From: Rhizobium sp. ASV8
GTDB lineage: Bacteria > Pseudomonadota > Alphaproteobacteria > Rhizobiales > Rhizobiaceae
Length of the DNA: 39,044 nucleotides
Assembly (NCBI RefSeq): GCF_016429255.1
Contig: NZ_JAELUG010000062.1
Span: 1-39,044 of the forward strand
Direction: 5' to 3'
In this document: piece by piece, positions 31,123-39,044 of the stretch
Layout: each line of letters opens with the position of its first letter
Position numbering within the stretch: the first letter of the stretch is position 1
The notes under the pieces: generated by a model
Database searches by the model: none
Seen by the model: the letters and a program-made list of their open reading frames with translations, nothing else
What the model was told of the DNA's origin: nothing
Made by a program: the position numbers and the translations under genes

Positions 31123-31779
31123 TTACCATGCATCCGGCCGATGCAGCCGAGCCAGGGCGCCCAGATCGGCAAGCGCCGCCCATAGCTCGTCAAACATGCT
31201 TCGGGCGAGCTGTTCCAGCGAAATATCCTGCCGCGTCGCGTTCCAGCGTTCGCCGCCAATGCGCAGCGCGCTGACGACCGCCGCCGCAAGCACATTCAGG
31301 CGGAAGCGCTCCTCCTCTCCGCCGTGACAGCGAGCATGCAGCGCATCCGCGAGCTTTCTTTCAAGCTTGGCATATTTCAGCTGGTCGCGGGCGCGGAGCG
31401 CCGGCGTGTCGTGGATGAGGACAGCAATGGCCAGATGTTGCGGATCGGAGATGGTTGCATGCAAGGCCGCTTTAACGGCTGCCTCTATCACATCGACTAG
31501 CGATGCATCCGCAGGCTGGGCGGCCACGGCAGCGACCAGCTCACCGGAGAAACCATCCTGCCAGGCGGCAACGACATCTTCCTTGCTGGGGAAATAGTCG
31601 AAGAAGCTGCGCTTGGAAACATCCGCCGCCTCGGTGATATCCTCAATGGTGGTGGTGTCGAAGCCCCGATCTAGAAAGAGCTTCAGAGCCGTGGTTTCGA
31701 TGCGCTCGCGGGTCTGGCGACGCTTGCGTTCGCGCCGGCCTTCCCTCATCGCGCTCTCGATGCCAGACAGATCCGCCAT
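31123..31779 (-). CDS. TetR-family transcriptional regulator
   Basis: Regulator of 218 residues. The N-terminal HTH (about 20-66) contains RRQTRERIETTALKLFLDRG and IEDITEAADVSKRSFFDYFP, a typical TetR recognition helix. The C-terminal ligand domain is helical; ALRIGGERWNATRQDISLEQ near its end resembles the MftR-like/AcrR-C family. GGGGGGAG precedes the ATG. No target gene is obvious: the downstream gene is an aldo/keto reductase in the same direction 230 bp away, and upstream lies a palindromic repeat. It may control that reductase or a distant efflux system. Confidence 0.88.
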   Translation of the reverse strand: MADLSGIESAMREGRRERKRRQTRERIETTALKLFLDRGFDTTTIEDITEAADVSKRSFFDYFPSKEDVVAAWQDGFSGELVAAVAAQPADASLVDVIEAAVKAALHATISDPQHLAIAVLIHDTPALRARDQLKYAKLERKLADALHARCHGGEEERFRLNVLAAAVVSALRIGGERWNATRQDISLEQLARSMFDELWAALADLGALARLHRPDAW

Positions 31780-31792
31780 TCACTCCCCCCAA

Positions 31793-31822
31793 GAGCGTTT
31801 TCCGGGGATCGTGAAAACGCTC
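31793..31822. repeat. palindromic intergenic repeat
   Basis: Arms AGAGCGTTTTC and GAAAACGCTCT surround a short loop, followed by GCATTCCGAAAGCAAAGCCGC. This belongs to the same general class of rhizobial palindromes as the element at 6080. It lies directly upstream of the TetR gene, between it and the methyltransferase gene. Confidence 0.65.
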
Positions 31823-31885
31823 TATCCTCTTATTTCCTGAGGCATTCCGAAAGCAAAGCCGCTTTGCACTCTAGCCGGACTTGCG

Positions 31886-32581
31886 TCACGCGCTCGCTTC
31901 CGGCCGTCCCGTTTCGGCCTTGCCGGCATCCTGCGCAAATGCGCCGACGCCAACGCCCTCGGTGCTACGATATTTGGAGCCTCCGATCGAGAGCTCGAGC
32001 GGATTTTGCCGCGATATCCTGTAGACTCCGGCGGGCGGAATGTTGCGGACGGTGCCGCCGATGCGCGTGCCCTTCAAGCCGAGGCTTTCGAGGATCGTCC
32101 GCTGGACCGGACAGCGGGGACCATAGGTGAACTGATAGAAAGCTCCATCCGGCTTCATCGTTTCGAAGGCACCGCCGACAATGGCCGCGACCTTCGAAGG
32201 CGGCATGGACAGGAGCGGCAGGCCGCTGACGACGGCGCCGAAGGGTGCGTCATCGAAAAGGCCGCAATCGGCGAGCTGCGCCGCATCCATCCGCACGACC
32301 CGCGCCTGCGGAAAGCGGCCGCGCAAACGAACGGCGAACTCCTCGCCGAATTCGACGAGCGTGAGAGCACTTTCCGGAATTCCGCGAGCCAGCAGGGCAT
32401 GCGTGAAAACACCCGTGCCGGGCCCAAGTTCGAGCACAGGGCCGTCCAACGGATCTATCTCCTGCGTCATCAGCCTCGCAAGCCGCTCACCAGACGGCGC
32501 GACTGCTGCGACCCGCATCGGATCGCTTACCCAAGAGCGGAAAAACCGCACGAAATCGGCGCATGATGTCTTTGTGGTCAT
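31886..32581 (-). CDS. class I SAM-dependent methyltransferase, phospholipid N-methyltransferase-like
   Basis: Methyltransferase of about 231 residues. SAM motif I is VLELGPGTGVFT (49-60), preceded by FFRSWVSDPMRVAAVAPSGE, a segment seen in rhizobial PmtA-like phospholipid N-methyltransferases (phosphatidylethanolamine to phosphatidylcholine route) and in rRNA adenine methyltransferase-like proteins. The late motif VVSGLPLLSMPPSK is also characteristic of that group. It is not certain that it is the true PmtA, since rhizobia have several such paralogues. The start at 32581 (MTTKTSCADF) is uncertain: the Shine-Dalgarno is weak and the frame opens at 32650. Confidence 0.8.
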   Translation of the reverse strand: MTTKTSCADFVRFFRSWVSDPMRVAAVAPSGERLARLMTQEIDPLDGPVLELGPGTGVFTHALLARGIPESALTLVEFGEEFAVRLRGRFPQARVVRMDAAQLADCGLFDDAPFGAVVSGLPLLSMPPSKVAAIVGGAFETMKPDGAFYQFTYGPRCPVQRTILESLGLKGTRIGGTVRNIPPAGVYRISRQNPLELSIGGSKYRSTEGVGVGAFAQDAGKAETGRPEASA

Positions 32582-32807
32582 TCCGCGAATCCAATCTCCG
32601 GCTGCGATTCGAATGAGGCATGATCTGGAACGAGCAGCGTGGCATTTCAAAGGCGTACCACGCCATTAGGTCGCCTAGAAACGCTGATATGCAAGGGTTG
32701 TCGCACGTTTCGTTGATTGCATGTTTTCACCAATTATAAATTTGCATTTAGTGCAATAAATTACCAACTACAATAGGCGATGCCAAATCTCTCGACAGGA
32801 GTTCGCA

Positions 32808-33755
32808 ATGCCGGATTGGACAGTGAAAGATATCCCGCCGCAGACAGGTAGAATAGCGGTCATTACCGGAGCCAATAGCGGCATCGGTTACGAAGCGGCC
32901 AAGGCACTGGCGGGGGCCGGAGCGAAAGTCATCATCGCCTCGCGCAACGAAAGAAAAGGAGCCGCTGCACTCGCCTCGATCCGCGCGGCGACACCCGACG
33001 CAGATATTGCCTTCGAGCCTCTCGATCTCGCCAGCCTCGATTCCGTTGCGCGGACGGCGGCCCGCATCGCAGCTGCCGTGCCACGCATCGACCTGCTGAT
33101 CAACAATGCCGGCGTCATGGCGATCCCCGATCGGCATGAAACGGAGGACGGCTTCGAGATGCAGATGGGGGCGAACTATATCGGCCATTTCGCCTGGACG
33201 ATGCGGCTGCTGCCCAAAGTCTTTCTTGCCGACAACCCGCGGGTCGTCACCGTCAGCAGCCTGGCGCATCGCAGCGGCAGGATCAATTTCGACGATCTGC
33301 AATGGCAACGGAACTACGGCCCCTGGCGCGCCTATTGCCAATCGAAGCTCGCGACGCTGCTGTTCAGCCTGGAGCTCGACCGCGCTGCCCGCGCCGAAGG
33401 CTGGCAGCTGAAAAGCCTCGCTGCCCATCCCGGTTATGCGGTCACGGGCTTGCAGAGCGCAGGCCCGCGCATGGGCCGCAACCGGCCTAGCTTTCTGGAG
33501 CGCTTCGGAAAACTGGTAGAACCGATATTCTCGCAATCGGCTGCGGCCGGCGCTCTACCGACGCTTTTTGCGGCCACTTCTCCCGATGCCGAAGGTGGCA
33601 CCATGTACGGCCCCAATGGCTTCTATGAGCTGAAAGGGCCACCAGCTCGCGCCAAGATCGCCGCGCATGCGCGCGACCCCGCCATTTGGCGACGATTGTG
33701 GGATGTCTCGGAGCAATTGACGGGGCTGAGATCGCCCCTGCCTGCAACGGCATAA
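32808..33755 (+). CDS. short-chain dehydrogenase/reductase
   Basis: Classical SDR of 315 residues, longer than the usual 250 and similar to the retinol dehydrogenase-like subgroup. The cofactor loop is TGANSGIG (20-27), NNAG is at 99-102, the catalytic Ser is in VVTVSSLAHRSG (150-151), and Tyr176 and Lys180 are in YCQSK. After that comes SLAAHPGYAVTGLQ, then a C-terminal part with TLFAATSPDAEGGTMYGPNG. The role and substrate are unknown. AGGAG precedes the ATG. It ends in a bidirectional terminator shared with the convergent BA14K gene. Confidence 0.9.
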   Translation: MPDWTVKDIPPQTGRIAVITGANSGIGYEAAKALAGAGAKVIIASRNERKGAAALASIRAATPDADIAFEPLDLASLDSVARTAARIAAAVPRIDLLINNAGVMAIPDRHETEDGFEMQMGANYIGHFAWTMRLLPKVFLADNPRVVTVSSLAHRSGRINFDDLQWQRNYGPWRAYCQSKLATLLFSLELDRAARAEGWQLKSLAAHPGYAVTGLQSAGPRMGRNRPSFLERFGKLVEPIFSQSAAAGALPTLFAATSPDAEGGTMYGPNGFYELKGPPARAKIAAHARDPAIWRRLWDVSEQLTGLRSPLPATA

Positions 33756-33756
33756 T

Positions 33757-33785
33757 GAAAGGCCCTCCGCGACGAAGGGCTTTTC
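33757..33785. terminator. bidirectional terminator between SDR and BA14K genes
   Basis: Ten base pairs, GAAAGGCCCT with AGGGCTTTTC (one G-T pair), lie between the two convergent genes. The T-run is short on both strands. Confidence 0.7.
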
Positions 33786-33818
33786 ACATTCAGCGCATGC
33801 GCAAGTCTGCCTCGGCCC

Positions 33819-34295
33819 TTACGGGCTGACGCACTGGCGACGGGGGCCGTTGGTCGGCTGATAGGTATTGTCGGAAGCGCGATAGGTCTTGTACCGGCTG
33901 GCACACCAGCGAACATGCGCGCTGCCGCGCGGCGGATGAGAAACGGCTCCACCGACGATCGCACCGGCGGTAAAGGCAGCCATCGGATACCACCAGCCGT
34001 CATTGTAGCGGCGATAACCCGGGCGGGCGTGACGATAGCCGCGATGACCATGCCAATAACCGGGCCGATTGTGCGGACGGTGATGCGGGCGGTAGTGAGG
34101 ACGATGGTGTGGACGAAGATGCCTGTTGTGATGGCGATACTGCACATCGATGATGCTGGCGGGCTGACCGCTGCCCTGCGCAGCCATCGGCTGAATCATA
34201 GGCTGGATCGGTCCCGCAATGGCCGGATCGAATGACGATAGCGCCAGCAAAGCACTCAACGCAGTCACAGTTACCGTTGTCAGAAGTCGTTTCAC
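33819..34295 (-). CDS. BA14K-family exported protein
   Basis: Exported protein of 158 residues with a signal peptide (MKRLLTTVTVTALSALLALS, cleavage after AIA/AG). A His/Arg/Pro-rich segment of repeats (HHRPHYRPHHRPHNRP) follows, then a glycine/alanine hydrophobic segment (AAFTAGAIVGGAV). The C-terminal BA14K motif is VRWCASRYKTYRASDNTYQP ending in a Cys. BA14K proteins were named from a Brucella abortus immunoreactive protein and are abundant in rhizobia; a lectin-like or envelope role is debated. It lies convergent to the SDR gene. Confidence 0.87.
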   Translation of the reverse strand: MKRLLTTVTVTALSALLALSSFDPAIAGPIQPMIQPMAAQGSGQPASIIDVQYRHHNRHLRPHHRPHYRPHHRPHNRPGYWHGHRGYRHARPGYRRYNDGWWYPMAAFTAGAIVGGAVSHPPRGSAHVRWCASRYKTYRASDNTYQPTNGPRRQCVSP

Positions 34296-34393
34296 AGCTC
34301 TTCTCCTCTCGAGTCGCAGTACCGATGAACAACGCGTAATGATTGAAAATGTTTCATAATATTATCGCTTGCGCAAGTACGAACAGCGAGCAT

Positions 34394-34414
34394 ATAGATA
34401 GGAAGCCTACCTAT
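34394..34414. promoter_or_regulatory. MarR operator candidate
   Basis: Imperfect palindrome ATAGATAGG-AAG-CCTACCTAT, with one mismatch, ends 10 bp before the MarR start. Such placement is typical of autoregulated MarR operators. Confidence 0.6.
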
Positions 34415-34424
34415 TTATTGAGAC

Positions 34425-34883
34425 ATGAAGCCCATGACCGACACCGACCGCCATCACGGACTCGAAGAAGCCCATGCGCTCGCCGAAGCATTGCGCCCTG
34501 CCCTGCATCGCCTTTACCGGCAATTGCGCCGCGAAAGCGACGATCCGCGGCTCACGCCGCTGCATGCTCTGCTGCTTGTTGCCGTCGCGCGTCAGCCGGG
34601 TATCGGCGTCGCCGAACTGGCGCGGATGGAGAAGCTGCGCGGTCCGACGATATCAGGACATGTGAAGACGATGGAGCGCAACGGCCTCGTCATGCGCTGC
34701 GAACCCGACCCAAGCGACCGCCGCCGCAGCGGCCTGATCGTAACCGAGAAGGGCCGGGAATTTATAGCAAGCATGAAGCGGCGGCGAACCGACTGGCTCG
34801 TGTCCGAACTGGTCAAGCTATCGCCCGACCAGCGCGCAGCCATTCGCGCCGCGATCGCGCCGCTCGAGGAGATCGGACAATGA
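34425..34883 (+). CDS. MarR-family transcriptional regulator
   Basis: Regulator of 152 residues with a winged HTH. The recognition helix region is VAELARMEKLRGPTISGHVK and the wing is DPSDRRRSGLIVTEKG, the family's DxRxxx motif being intact. The start could be 34425 or 34434. The stop overlaps the ATG of the transporter gene (ATGA), so regulator and pump are coupled. An operator candidate lies upstream. Likely a ligand-responsive repressor of its own transporter. Confidence 0.9.
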   Translation: MKPMTDTDRHHGLEEAHALAEALRPALHRLYRQLRRESDDPRLTPLHALLLVAVARQPGIGVAELARMEKLRGPTISGHVKTMERNGLVMRCEPDPSDRRRSGLIVTEKGREFIASMKRRRTDWLVSELVKLSPDQRAAIRAAIAPLEEIGQ

Positions 34884-36436
34884 GCGGCGAGCGTCTGCAA
34901 GCAGTGCCGCGATCAACGCCCGCCGCGGGCGATCCGCCGGATCGGCGCGAGATCCGTGCTGTTATTCTGGGGTTGATGATCGTGCTCGGCCTTGGCGCCA
35001 TAGACCAGAGCATCGTCGCGACAGCGCTGCCCCGCATCGTCAGCGACCTTGGCGGGCTCACGCACCTCTCATGGGTCGTCAGCGCCTATGTGCTGGCCTC
35101 CACCAGCACCATGCCGCTCTATGGCAAGCTCAGCGACCAGTATGGCCGCAAGCCGATGATCTATACGGCGATCCTGATCTTCCTGCTGGGCTCCGTCCTC
35201 AGCGGCATGGCGCAGACGTTGATGCAGCTCATCATCTTCCGGGCGATCCAGGGCATCGGCGCCGGCGGCTTGATGCCGCTGGCGCAGATCATCATCGGCG
35301 ACCTCGTGCCACCCGCGAAACGCGGGCGCAATCAGGGCTCGATCGCAGCCGTCTTCGCCGTGTGCAGCGTCATCGGTCCGATCGTTGGCGGCGTCATTAC
35401 CGACCTTCTATCCTGGCACTGGATCTTCTACGTCAACCTGCCGATTGGCGCCGTCGCCCTCGTCATGATCGGCCGTGCACTCAAACGGCCACACCAATCG
35501 CACAGCCGCCGCATCGACTATCTCGGCGCCGCATTGCTGACGAGCTGCACCACGAGCTTCCTGCTGGTGCTGGCGCTCGGCGGCAACGAATGGGCCTGGA
35601 ATTCGCCGGAGATTTTCGGACTGTCCGCCCTCGCCCTGGTACTTTGCGGCCTCTTCATCCTTCATGTCCGGCGCGAGCCCGAGCCGGTGCTGCCGCCGGA
35701 TCTCTTCTGCAACCGGCTGTTCGTCGTCGCCTGCATCGTGCTCGCACTGACCTTCATGGGAATGTTGGGGGCAAGCCTGTTCTTTCCGCTGTTCTTCCAG
35801 ATGGTGATGGGGGTCAGCGCTTCGCATTCCGGCCTGCTGACCGGACCGTTGATGGTCGGTGTCGTCATCTCGTCCATGGTCAACGGCCGCGTGCTGCTGC
35901 ATCGCTTCGGACGCTACAAGCCCGCACAGATCTGCGGCCTCAGCCTTGCGACGGTCGCATTCGCGATCCTCTCCTGGGCTGCGGCCAACAGCCAGGGTTT
36001 CGGGATCATCGAGCCCGCCGTCTTCGCGCTCGGACTCGGGCTCGGGCTCGTCATGCCCACCATGACGATTGCAGTGCAAAATGCCCTGCCTCTTGCCCAT
36101 CGCGGCGTCGGAACGGCGACGCTCGCCTTCTTCCGCTCGCTCGGCGGCCTCATCGGCGTCACCGGCTCGGGGGCCATCCTGGCCTATCGCGTGCAGAATG
36201 CCGGCGGCGCGCTAGAAGGCGTGCATATCTCGTCACTCACCGAAGCCGGCATGAAGCAGCTCGCCACAGCCTCGCCGGAGGCCCACGCCGCCGCCATCGC
36301 GCTCTATCGCCATGCGATTGCGATGACCTTTGCAACGGGAACGGCGATCGTGGCGTTGGCGCTCGCCGTTCTGCTGTTTCTGCCGGAACTGCCACTGGCG
36401 AGGGATCACGGACAAGAAGCGCCGCGGTCCGGCTGA
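34880..36436 (+). CDS. MFS drug efflux transporter (DHA2, EmrB/QacA type, 14 segments)
   Basis: Transporter of 518 residues with about 14 membrane segments. Motif A is GKLSDQYGRKPMI, motif C-like sequence is in VIGPIVGGVITD, and the first segment has GAIDQSIVATALPRIVSDLG with the D-Q-S-I-V-A-T-A-L-P pattern of the DHA2 family. Proton-driven export of drugs or natural products is expected. A longer open frame reaches back to 34343 but overlaps the MarR gene in another frame; I chose the ATG at 34880 because it overlaps the marR stop. Closest functional class is EmrB/QacA, without an EmrA partner in the window. Confidence 0.92.
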   Translation: MSGERLQAVPRSTPAAGDPPDRREIRAVILGLMIVLGLGAIDQSIVATALPRIVSDLGGLTHLSWVVSAYVLASTSTMPLYGKLSDQYGRKPMIYTAILIFLLGSVLSGMAQTLMQLIIFRAIQGIGAGGLMPLAQIIIGDLVPPAKRGRNQGSIAAVFAVCSVIGPIVGGVITDLLSWHWIFYVNLPIGAVALVMIGRALKRPHQSHSRRIDYLGAALLTSCTTSFLLVLALGGNEWAWNSPEIFGLSALALVLCGLFILHVRREPEPVLPPDLFCNRLFVVACIVLALTFMGMLGASLFFPLFFQMVMGVSASHSGLLTGPLMVGVVISSMVNGRVLLHRFGRYKPAQICGLSLATVAFAILSWAAANSQGFGIIEPAVFALGLGLGLVMPTMTIAVQNALPLAHRGVGTATLAFFRSLGGLIGVTGSGAILAYRVQNAGGALEGVHISSLTEAGMKQLATASPEAHAAAIALYRHAIAMTFATGTAIVALALAVLLFLPELPLARDHGQEAPRSG

Positions 36437-36564
36437 ACCCGCGCCGCTGCAATTCCTGACAGCGCGAGAAAATTTGACGAGAGCCTGTCGGCTCCCGACC
36501 ACTTCAGTCGTCATCTAGTGGAGGCAGGCAACCGGCCTGCCCGACAACTTCGAGAGGAGACGTC

Positions 36565-36906
36565 ATGACACAGTATCTGGTCGCCATTCACCATCCCGCG
36601 GACTACGACCCCTCGACGATGGAGGACGAAGCAATGCACGCCGATATCGACGGGCTCAATGATGAGATGAAGGCTGCGGGTATCAGGATTTTCGTCGGCG
36701 GCATGCATGCGGCAAGCACAGCAACGTCGCTGCGCCCTCAGCCCAACGGCGATGTGCTGGTGACGAATGGCCCGTTCCTGAAGACCACGGACTATGTGGG
36801 CGGCTTCTGGGTGCTCGAATGCGCCGACAAGGAAGAAGCGCTGACCTGGGGGCGCAAGGCTGCGATCGCCTGCAGGGCGCCGGTAGAAGTCCGTCAGTTT
36901 CACTGA
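36565..36906 (+). CDS. YCII-related protein
   Basis: Protein of 113 residues with the YCII/DGPF fold. It begins TQYLVAIHHPADYDPS. LVTNGPFLKTTDYVGGFWVL corresponds to the family's DGPF segment, with N in place of D. It ends with RAPVEVRQF. Distant paralogue of the protein at 9192-9575. GAGAGGAG precedes the ATG. The function is unknown; the neighbourhood (efflux pair, tRNA) gives no hint. Confidence 0.85.
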   Translation: MTQYLVAIHHPADYDPSTMEDEAMHADIDGLNDEMKAAGIRIFVGGMHAASTATSLRPQPNGDVLVTNGPFLKTTDYVGGFWVLECADKEEALTWGRKAAIACRAPVEVRQFH

Positions 36907-37015
36907 TGGCGAGCGAGAGGCACGCTCGATAGAAAGCTTGCTAAGCCACAGTCGGCGGTGCGCTCAACGCGGCCACCGCAGCCTCAACAATCAGCAAAAA
37001 GCTTTGAAGAAAGAA

Positions 37016-37092
37016 TGGCGCACCCGAAGAGATTCGAACTCCTGACCCCCAGATTCGTAGTCTGGTGCTCTATCCAGCTGAGCTACGGGTGC
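37016..37092 (-). tRNA. tRNA-Arg (anticodon ACG)
   Basis: Minus-strand cloverleaf. Acceptor GCACCCG pairs with CGGGTGC, the D arm is GCTC/GAGC, anticodon stem CCAGA pairs with TCTGG around loop CTACGAA (anticodon ACG at 37058-37056), and T arm AGGAG/CTCTT surrounds TTCGAAT. Discriminator G and CCA are encoded. The wobble A is normally deaminated to inosine by TadA, so it reads CGU, CGC and CGA arginine codons. Confidence 0.97.
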
Positions 37093-37216
37093 GTGCCGAA
37101 ACGGAAGAAACCGTTCGGTGTGGCGGTTCTCTAAAGGGTCCCTTGGGGGAATGCAAGTGGATTTGTGAAAAAGATCGCGATTTTCATTCAAGATATCGAT
37201 AAGCTACTGAAAAAGC

Positions 37217-38737
37217 TTATATTTCTTGCAAGCTCCGACTGCGATAATCGTCGAGAGATACGGGGCGGTCCGGAATTTCGATGCGGAATTGCGTTCCGGC
37301 GGCTGGTTTTTCTACCAACGCAATGGTGCCGCCATGGGCAAGCACGAGCTCCCGGGCGATCGCCAGGCCGAGGCCGGTGCCGCCGGAGCGAGCGGAGCCG
37401 CGGAATGCGGTGAAGAGGTTCTCGCGCGCCTTCTGCGGCATACCCGGACCGGTGTCGTCGACGGTGATGCTGACGACGCTGCCTATTCGATGCGCAGAGA
37501 CCGTGATGCGCTTTATGCTTCCAGGTTCCGCATCGCTAAAGGCAATCAGCGCCTGGTGGGCATTGCGGCAGAGATTGTGAATGACGCGGAACAGCTGCTC
37601 GCTATCGGCATCGACTTCAAGATCGGAATTGAGCTGCTCGACGAACTCGACGCCGCTGTCCGGATCGATCGCCAGTATGTCCCGAACCTCGGCAATCAGC
37701 TCGACGAGGTGAAGCTTGCGCCGGCGCGGCGCTGATTCGGAAGTCTGGCCATAGGACAGCACCTCGGTCGTATAACCGACGGCGCGGTCGATGGTGCGCA
37801 GCAGCTTCGGCGCGAAGCGCTTCACCATCGGGTCATCGACATCGACAAGCCTGTCCGACATCAGCTGCGCGGCGGACAGGATATTGCGCATGTCGTGATT
37901 GATCTTCGAAACGGCGAGCCCAAGGGCGGCGAGATTCTTCTGCTGCTTCAGTGTTTTCTGCAGCTGCGTCTGCATGGCGGCGAGATGGCGGCCGGCAACC
38001 GCGAGTTCATCGCGACCCCGATCGGGCACGAGAATACGGCCGGGATCTTCGGGGTCGTCCGAATAGGCCTGCATGCTGTCGGTGAGACGGCGGATCGGAC
38101 GGATCATGATGCGGTTGATCGCAAAGAAGATCAGCGTGGCGGTAAAGAGCGAAATCAGGATGGAAACGAGGAAGACGCTGCGCGAATAGGCAAGCATGGC
38201 GTTGCGCAGGCGCGTGTCCTTCAGCACCACTTCGATGCCTGTGCCGGCGTCGCCGCCGACGGGGCCGAAAACACGGATGATGCGGTTGCCGCCGAAGACC
38301 AGAGTATCGAGCGCGTCCTTGATGGCCGTCAGCTGCGACACATCGCTCAGATCATACATGTCGTCGACCGAAGCCGGCATTTCGGCGGTTGCCAACAGGC
38401 GCGAGGTGCCGTCCTTACGGAGAACGATGGCCCGCGTCCCCGTCGCCATCAATGTTTCCTTCTGCAGCGCGCGCGGCAATTCGGCTGTCTGCAAGCCGTC
38501 GATGGCGATGGCGGCGGCGGCAGCCGTGCTCAGGCGGTCTTCCAACCAGCGCAGTCGCATATTGGCGACGGAGGGCACGAAAATAAGCACTTCCGCCAAT
38601 GACATGAAAACGACGGTGAGAATGAGGAGCTTGCCCGAGAGGCCGCCGAAAATACCGGTCGGCCTGCAAAGCCTGGCTAGACCGATCTTCCCGGCCTTGC
38701 CGTCCTTTGCGACGTTTCCGCCCTGCTCACTGTCCAT
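37217..38737 (-). CDS. sensor histidine kinase
   Basis: Histidine kinase of 506 residues. Membrane segments lie at about 36-57 and 187-208, bracketing an extracytoplasmic sensor domain of about 130 residues. A HAMP linker (about 207-262) contains IRPIRRLTDSMQAYSDDP. The H-box reads LAVSKINHDMRNILSAAQLM with phosphoacceptor His281. The ATP-binding domain has N box LCRNAHQAL (389-397), G1 DTGPGMP (428-434) and G2 GGTGLGLAI. HDMRN is a variant of the usual HELRTP. No response regulator gene is adjacent in the window. The frame opens at 38869; I chose the ATG at 38737, but the Shine-Dalgarno is weak (GGGAC). Confidence 0.88.
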   Translation of the reverse strand: MDSEQGGNVAKDGKAGKIGLARLCRPTGIFGGLSGKLLILTVVFMSLAEVLIFVPSVANMRLRWLEDRLSTAAAAAIAIDGLQTAELPRALQKETLMATGTRAIVLRKDGTSRLLATAEMPASVDDMYDLSDVSQLTAIKDALDTLVFGGNRIIRVFGPVGGDAGTGIEVVLKDTRLRNAMLAYSRSVFLVSILISLFTATLIFFAINRIMIRPIRRLTDSMQAYSDDPEDPGRILVPDRGRDELAVAGRHLAAMQTQLQKTLKQQKNLAALGLAVSKINHDMRNILSAAQLMSDRLVDVDDPMVKRFAPKLLRTIDRAVGYTTEVLSYGQTSESAPRRRKLHLVELIAEVRDILAIDPDSGVEFVEQLNSDLEVDADSEQLFRVIHNLCRNAHQALIAFSDAEPGSIKRITVSAHRIGSVVSITVDDTGPGMPQKARENLFTAFRGSARSGGTGLGLAIARELVLAHGGTIALVEKPAAGTQFRIEIPDRPVSLDDYRSRSLQEI

Positions 38738-38907
38738 TTCAATTGTCCCGCTTCGCCGCAAAGCGACCTGATGGCGACTTGTCGAAACGGTATAATAGGC
38801 GATTGTGGGCTTTTTTCCAATCGAGTCCCGATCAGGAGGCCCGATAGCCTTGGCAAGGAGAGCGGCCACGCCCGGCGCAGCCGCTTCTCTACCCTATCGC
38901 AAAGAGA

Positions 38908-39044
38908 TCAGAACTCTTCCCAATTCTGCGCGGCAGCAGCGGCGGCGGTCGCGCGGCCAGCATTGCCGCCGAATGCCGTTGCCACCTTGTCGATCATCCG
39001 GCGCGCGGGCGAGGCTGTCGGACGATGCGTTTCGGCGCGCGCGG
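38908..39044 (-). CDS. 3' end of a probable methyl-accepting chemotaxis protein (partial)
   Basis: The window edge cuts this minus-strand gene. The visible 45 codons end with Ala-rich sequence (ATAAAAAAQNWEEF, then stop). The preceding residues read ARRMIDKVATAFGGNAGRA. A C-terminal xWxxF pentapeptide on a flexible Ala-rich tail is the known CheR/CheB docking tether of chemoreceptors (NWETF in E. coli Tar and Tsr), so this is probably a chemoreceptor. No signalling domain is in view, so the call rests on the tail alone. Confidence 0.55.
   Translation of the reverse strand, partial: ARAETHRPTASPARRMIDKVATAFGGNAGRATAAAAAAQNWEEF

Noticed and set aside
34343..34879. N-terminal extension of the MFS transporter frame, giving 697 residues
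   Set aside because: The extension is Arg/Pro-rich and overlaps the well-supported MarR gene in another frame. The ATG at 34880 overlaps the marR stop, as expected for coupled genes.

Overview
The window reads as an ordinary chromosomal segment of a fast-growing rhizobium (Rhizobium/Agrobacterium/Sinorhizobium group, Alphaproteobacteria). Evidence for this: high GC, dense coding on both strands, rhizobial palindromic intergenic repeats, a BA14K-family protein, a fructose ABC transporter cluster laid out like frcBCAK/frcR of Sinorhizobium meliloti, a pgi-frk pair, and an sRNA with the architecture of the alpha-r14 (NfeR1) family. The species cannot be fixed from the sequence alone. I see no insertion sequence, prophage, integrase or CRISPR array.

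Layout. 1-3.4 kb: nitronate monooxygenase behind a long palindrome, tRNA-Thr(CGT), a TM2 protein, a small monooxygenase and two tandem His/Tyr-rich exported proteins. 3.4-9.1 kb: a LysR-type regulator with two HTH domains, divergent from a four-gene osmoprotectant ABC operon (OsmF/YehZ, YehY, YehX, YehW type). 9.2-10.6 kb: YCII protein, glyoxalase-fold protein, PRC-barrel protein. 10.7-16.2 kb: long-chain acyl-CoA synthetase behind a 16-bp palindrome, then pgi, frk and pyrE. 16.3-19.7 kb: a TetR regulator divergent from an NmrA-like/DUF1772 gene pair, then a membrane diguanylate cyclase. 19.9-26.7 kb: pyrC and frcK-frcA-frcC-frcB on the minus strand, divergent from frcR and a RbsD/FucU-type mutarotase gene. 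26.8-31.8 kb: a hydroxyproline/proline racemase-family enzyme, remains of an SDR gene, a lipoprotein alpha/beta hydrolase, the sRNA, an aldo/keto reductase and a TetR regulator. 31.9-36.9 kb: a methyltransferase, an SDR, a BA14K protein, a MarR-MFS efflux pair and a second YCII protein. 37-39 kb: tRNA-Arg(ACG), a sensor histidine kinase, and the 3' end of what looks like a chemoreceptor gene.

How it fits together. The clearest metabolic theme is fructose: FrcB/FrcC/FrcA would import it, the RbsD/FucU-like protein could interconvert its ring forms, Frk would phosphorylate it to fructose-6-phosphate, and Pgi would pass it to glucose-6-phosphate. FrcR probably controls the import genes through a palindrome next to the frcB -35 box. 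A second theme is stress adaptation: the osmoprotectant importer, and an sRNA whose known relative has been linked to osmoadaptation and symbiosis. pyrE and pyrC supply pyrimidine synthesis but lie apart.

The features most worth a second look are the three-hairpin anti-Shine-Dalgarno sRNA at about 29.6-29.7 kb, the double-HTH LysR regulator, the FrcR operator candidate, the mutarotase overlapping frcR, and the two matching palindromes upstream of the acyl-CoA synthetase and nitronate monooxygenase genes. I did not find a convincing wholly new multi-gene system.
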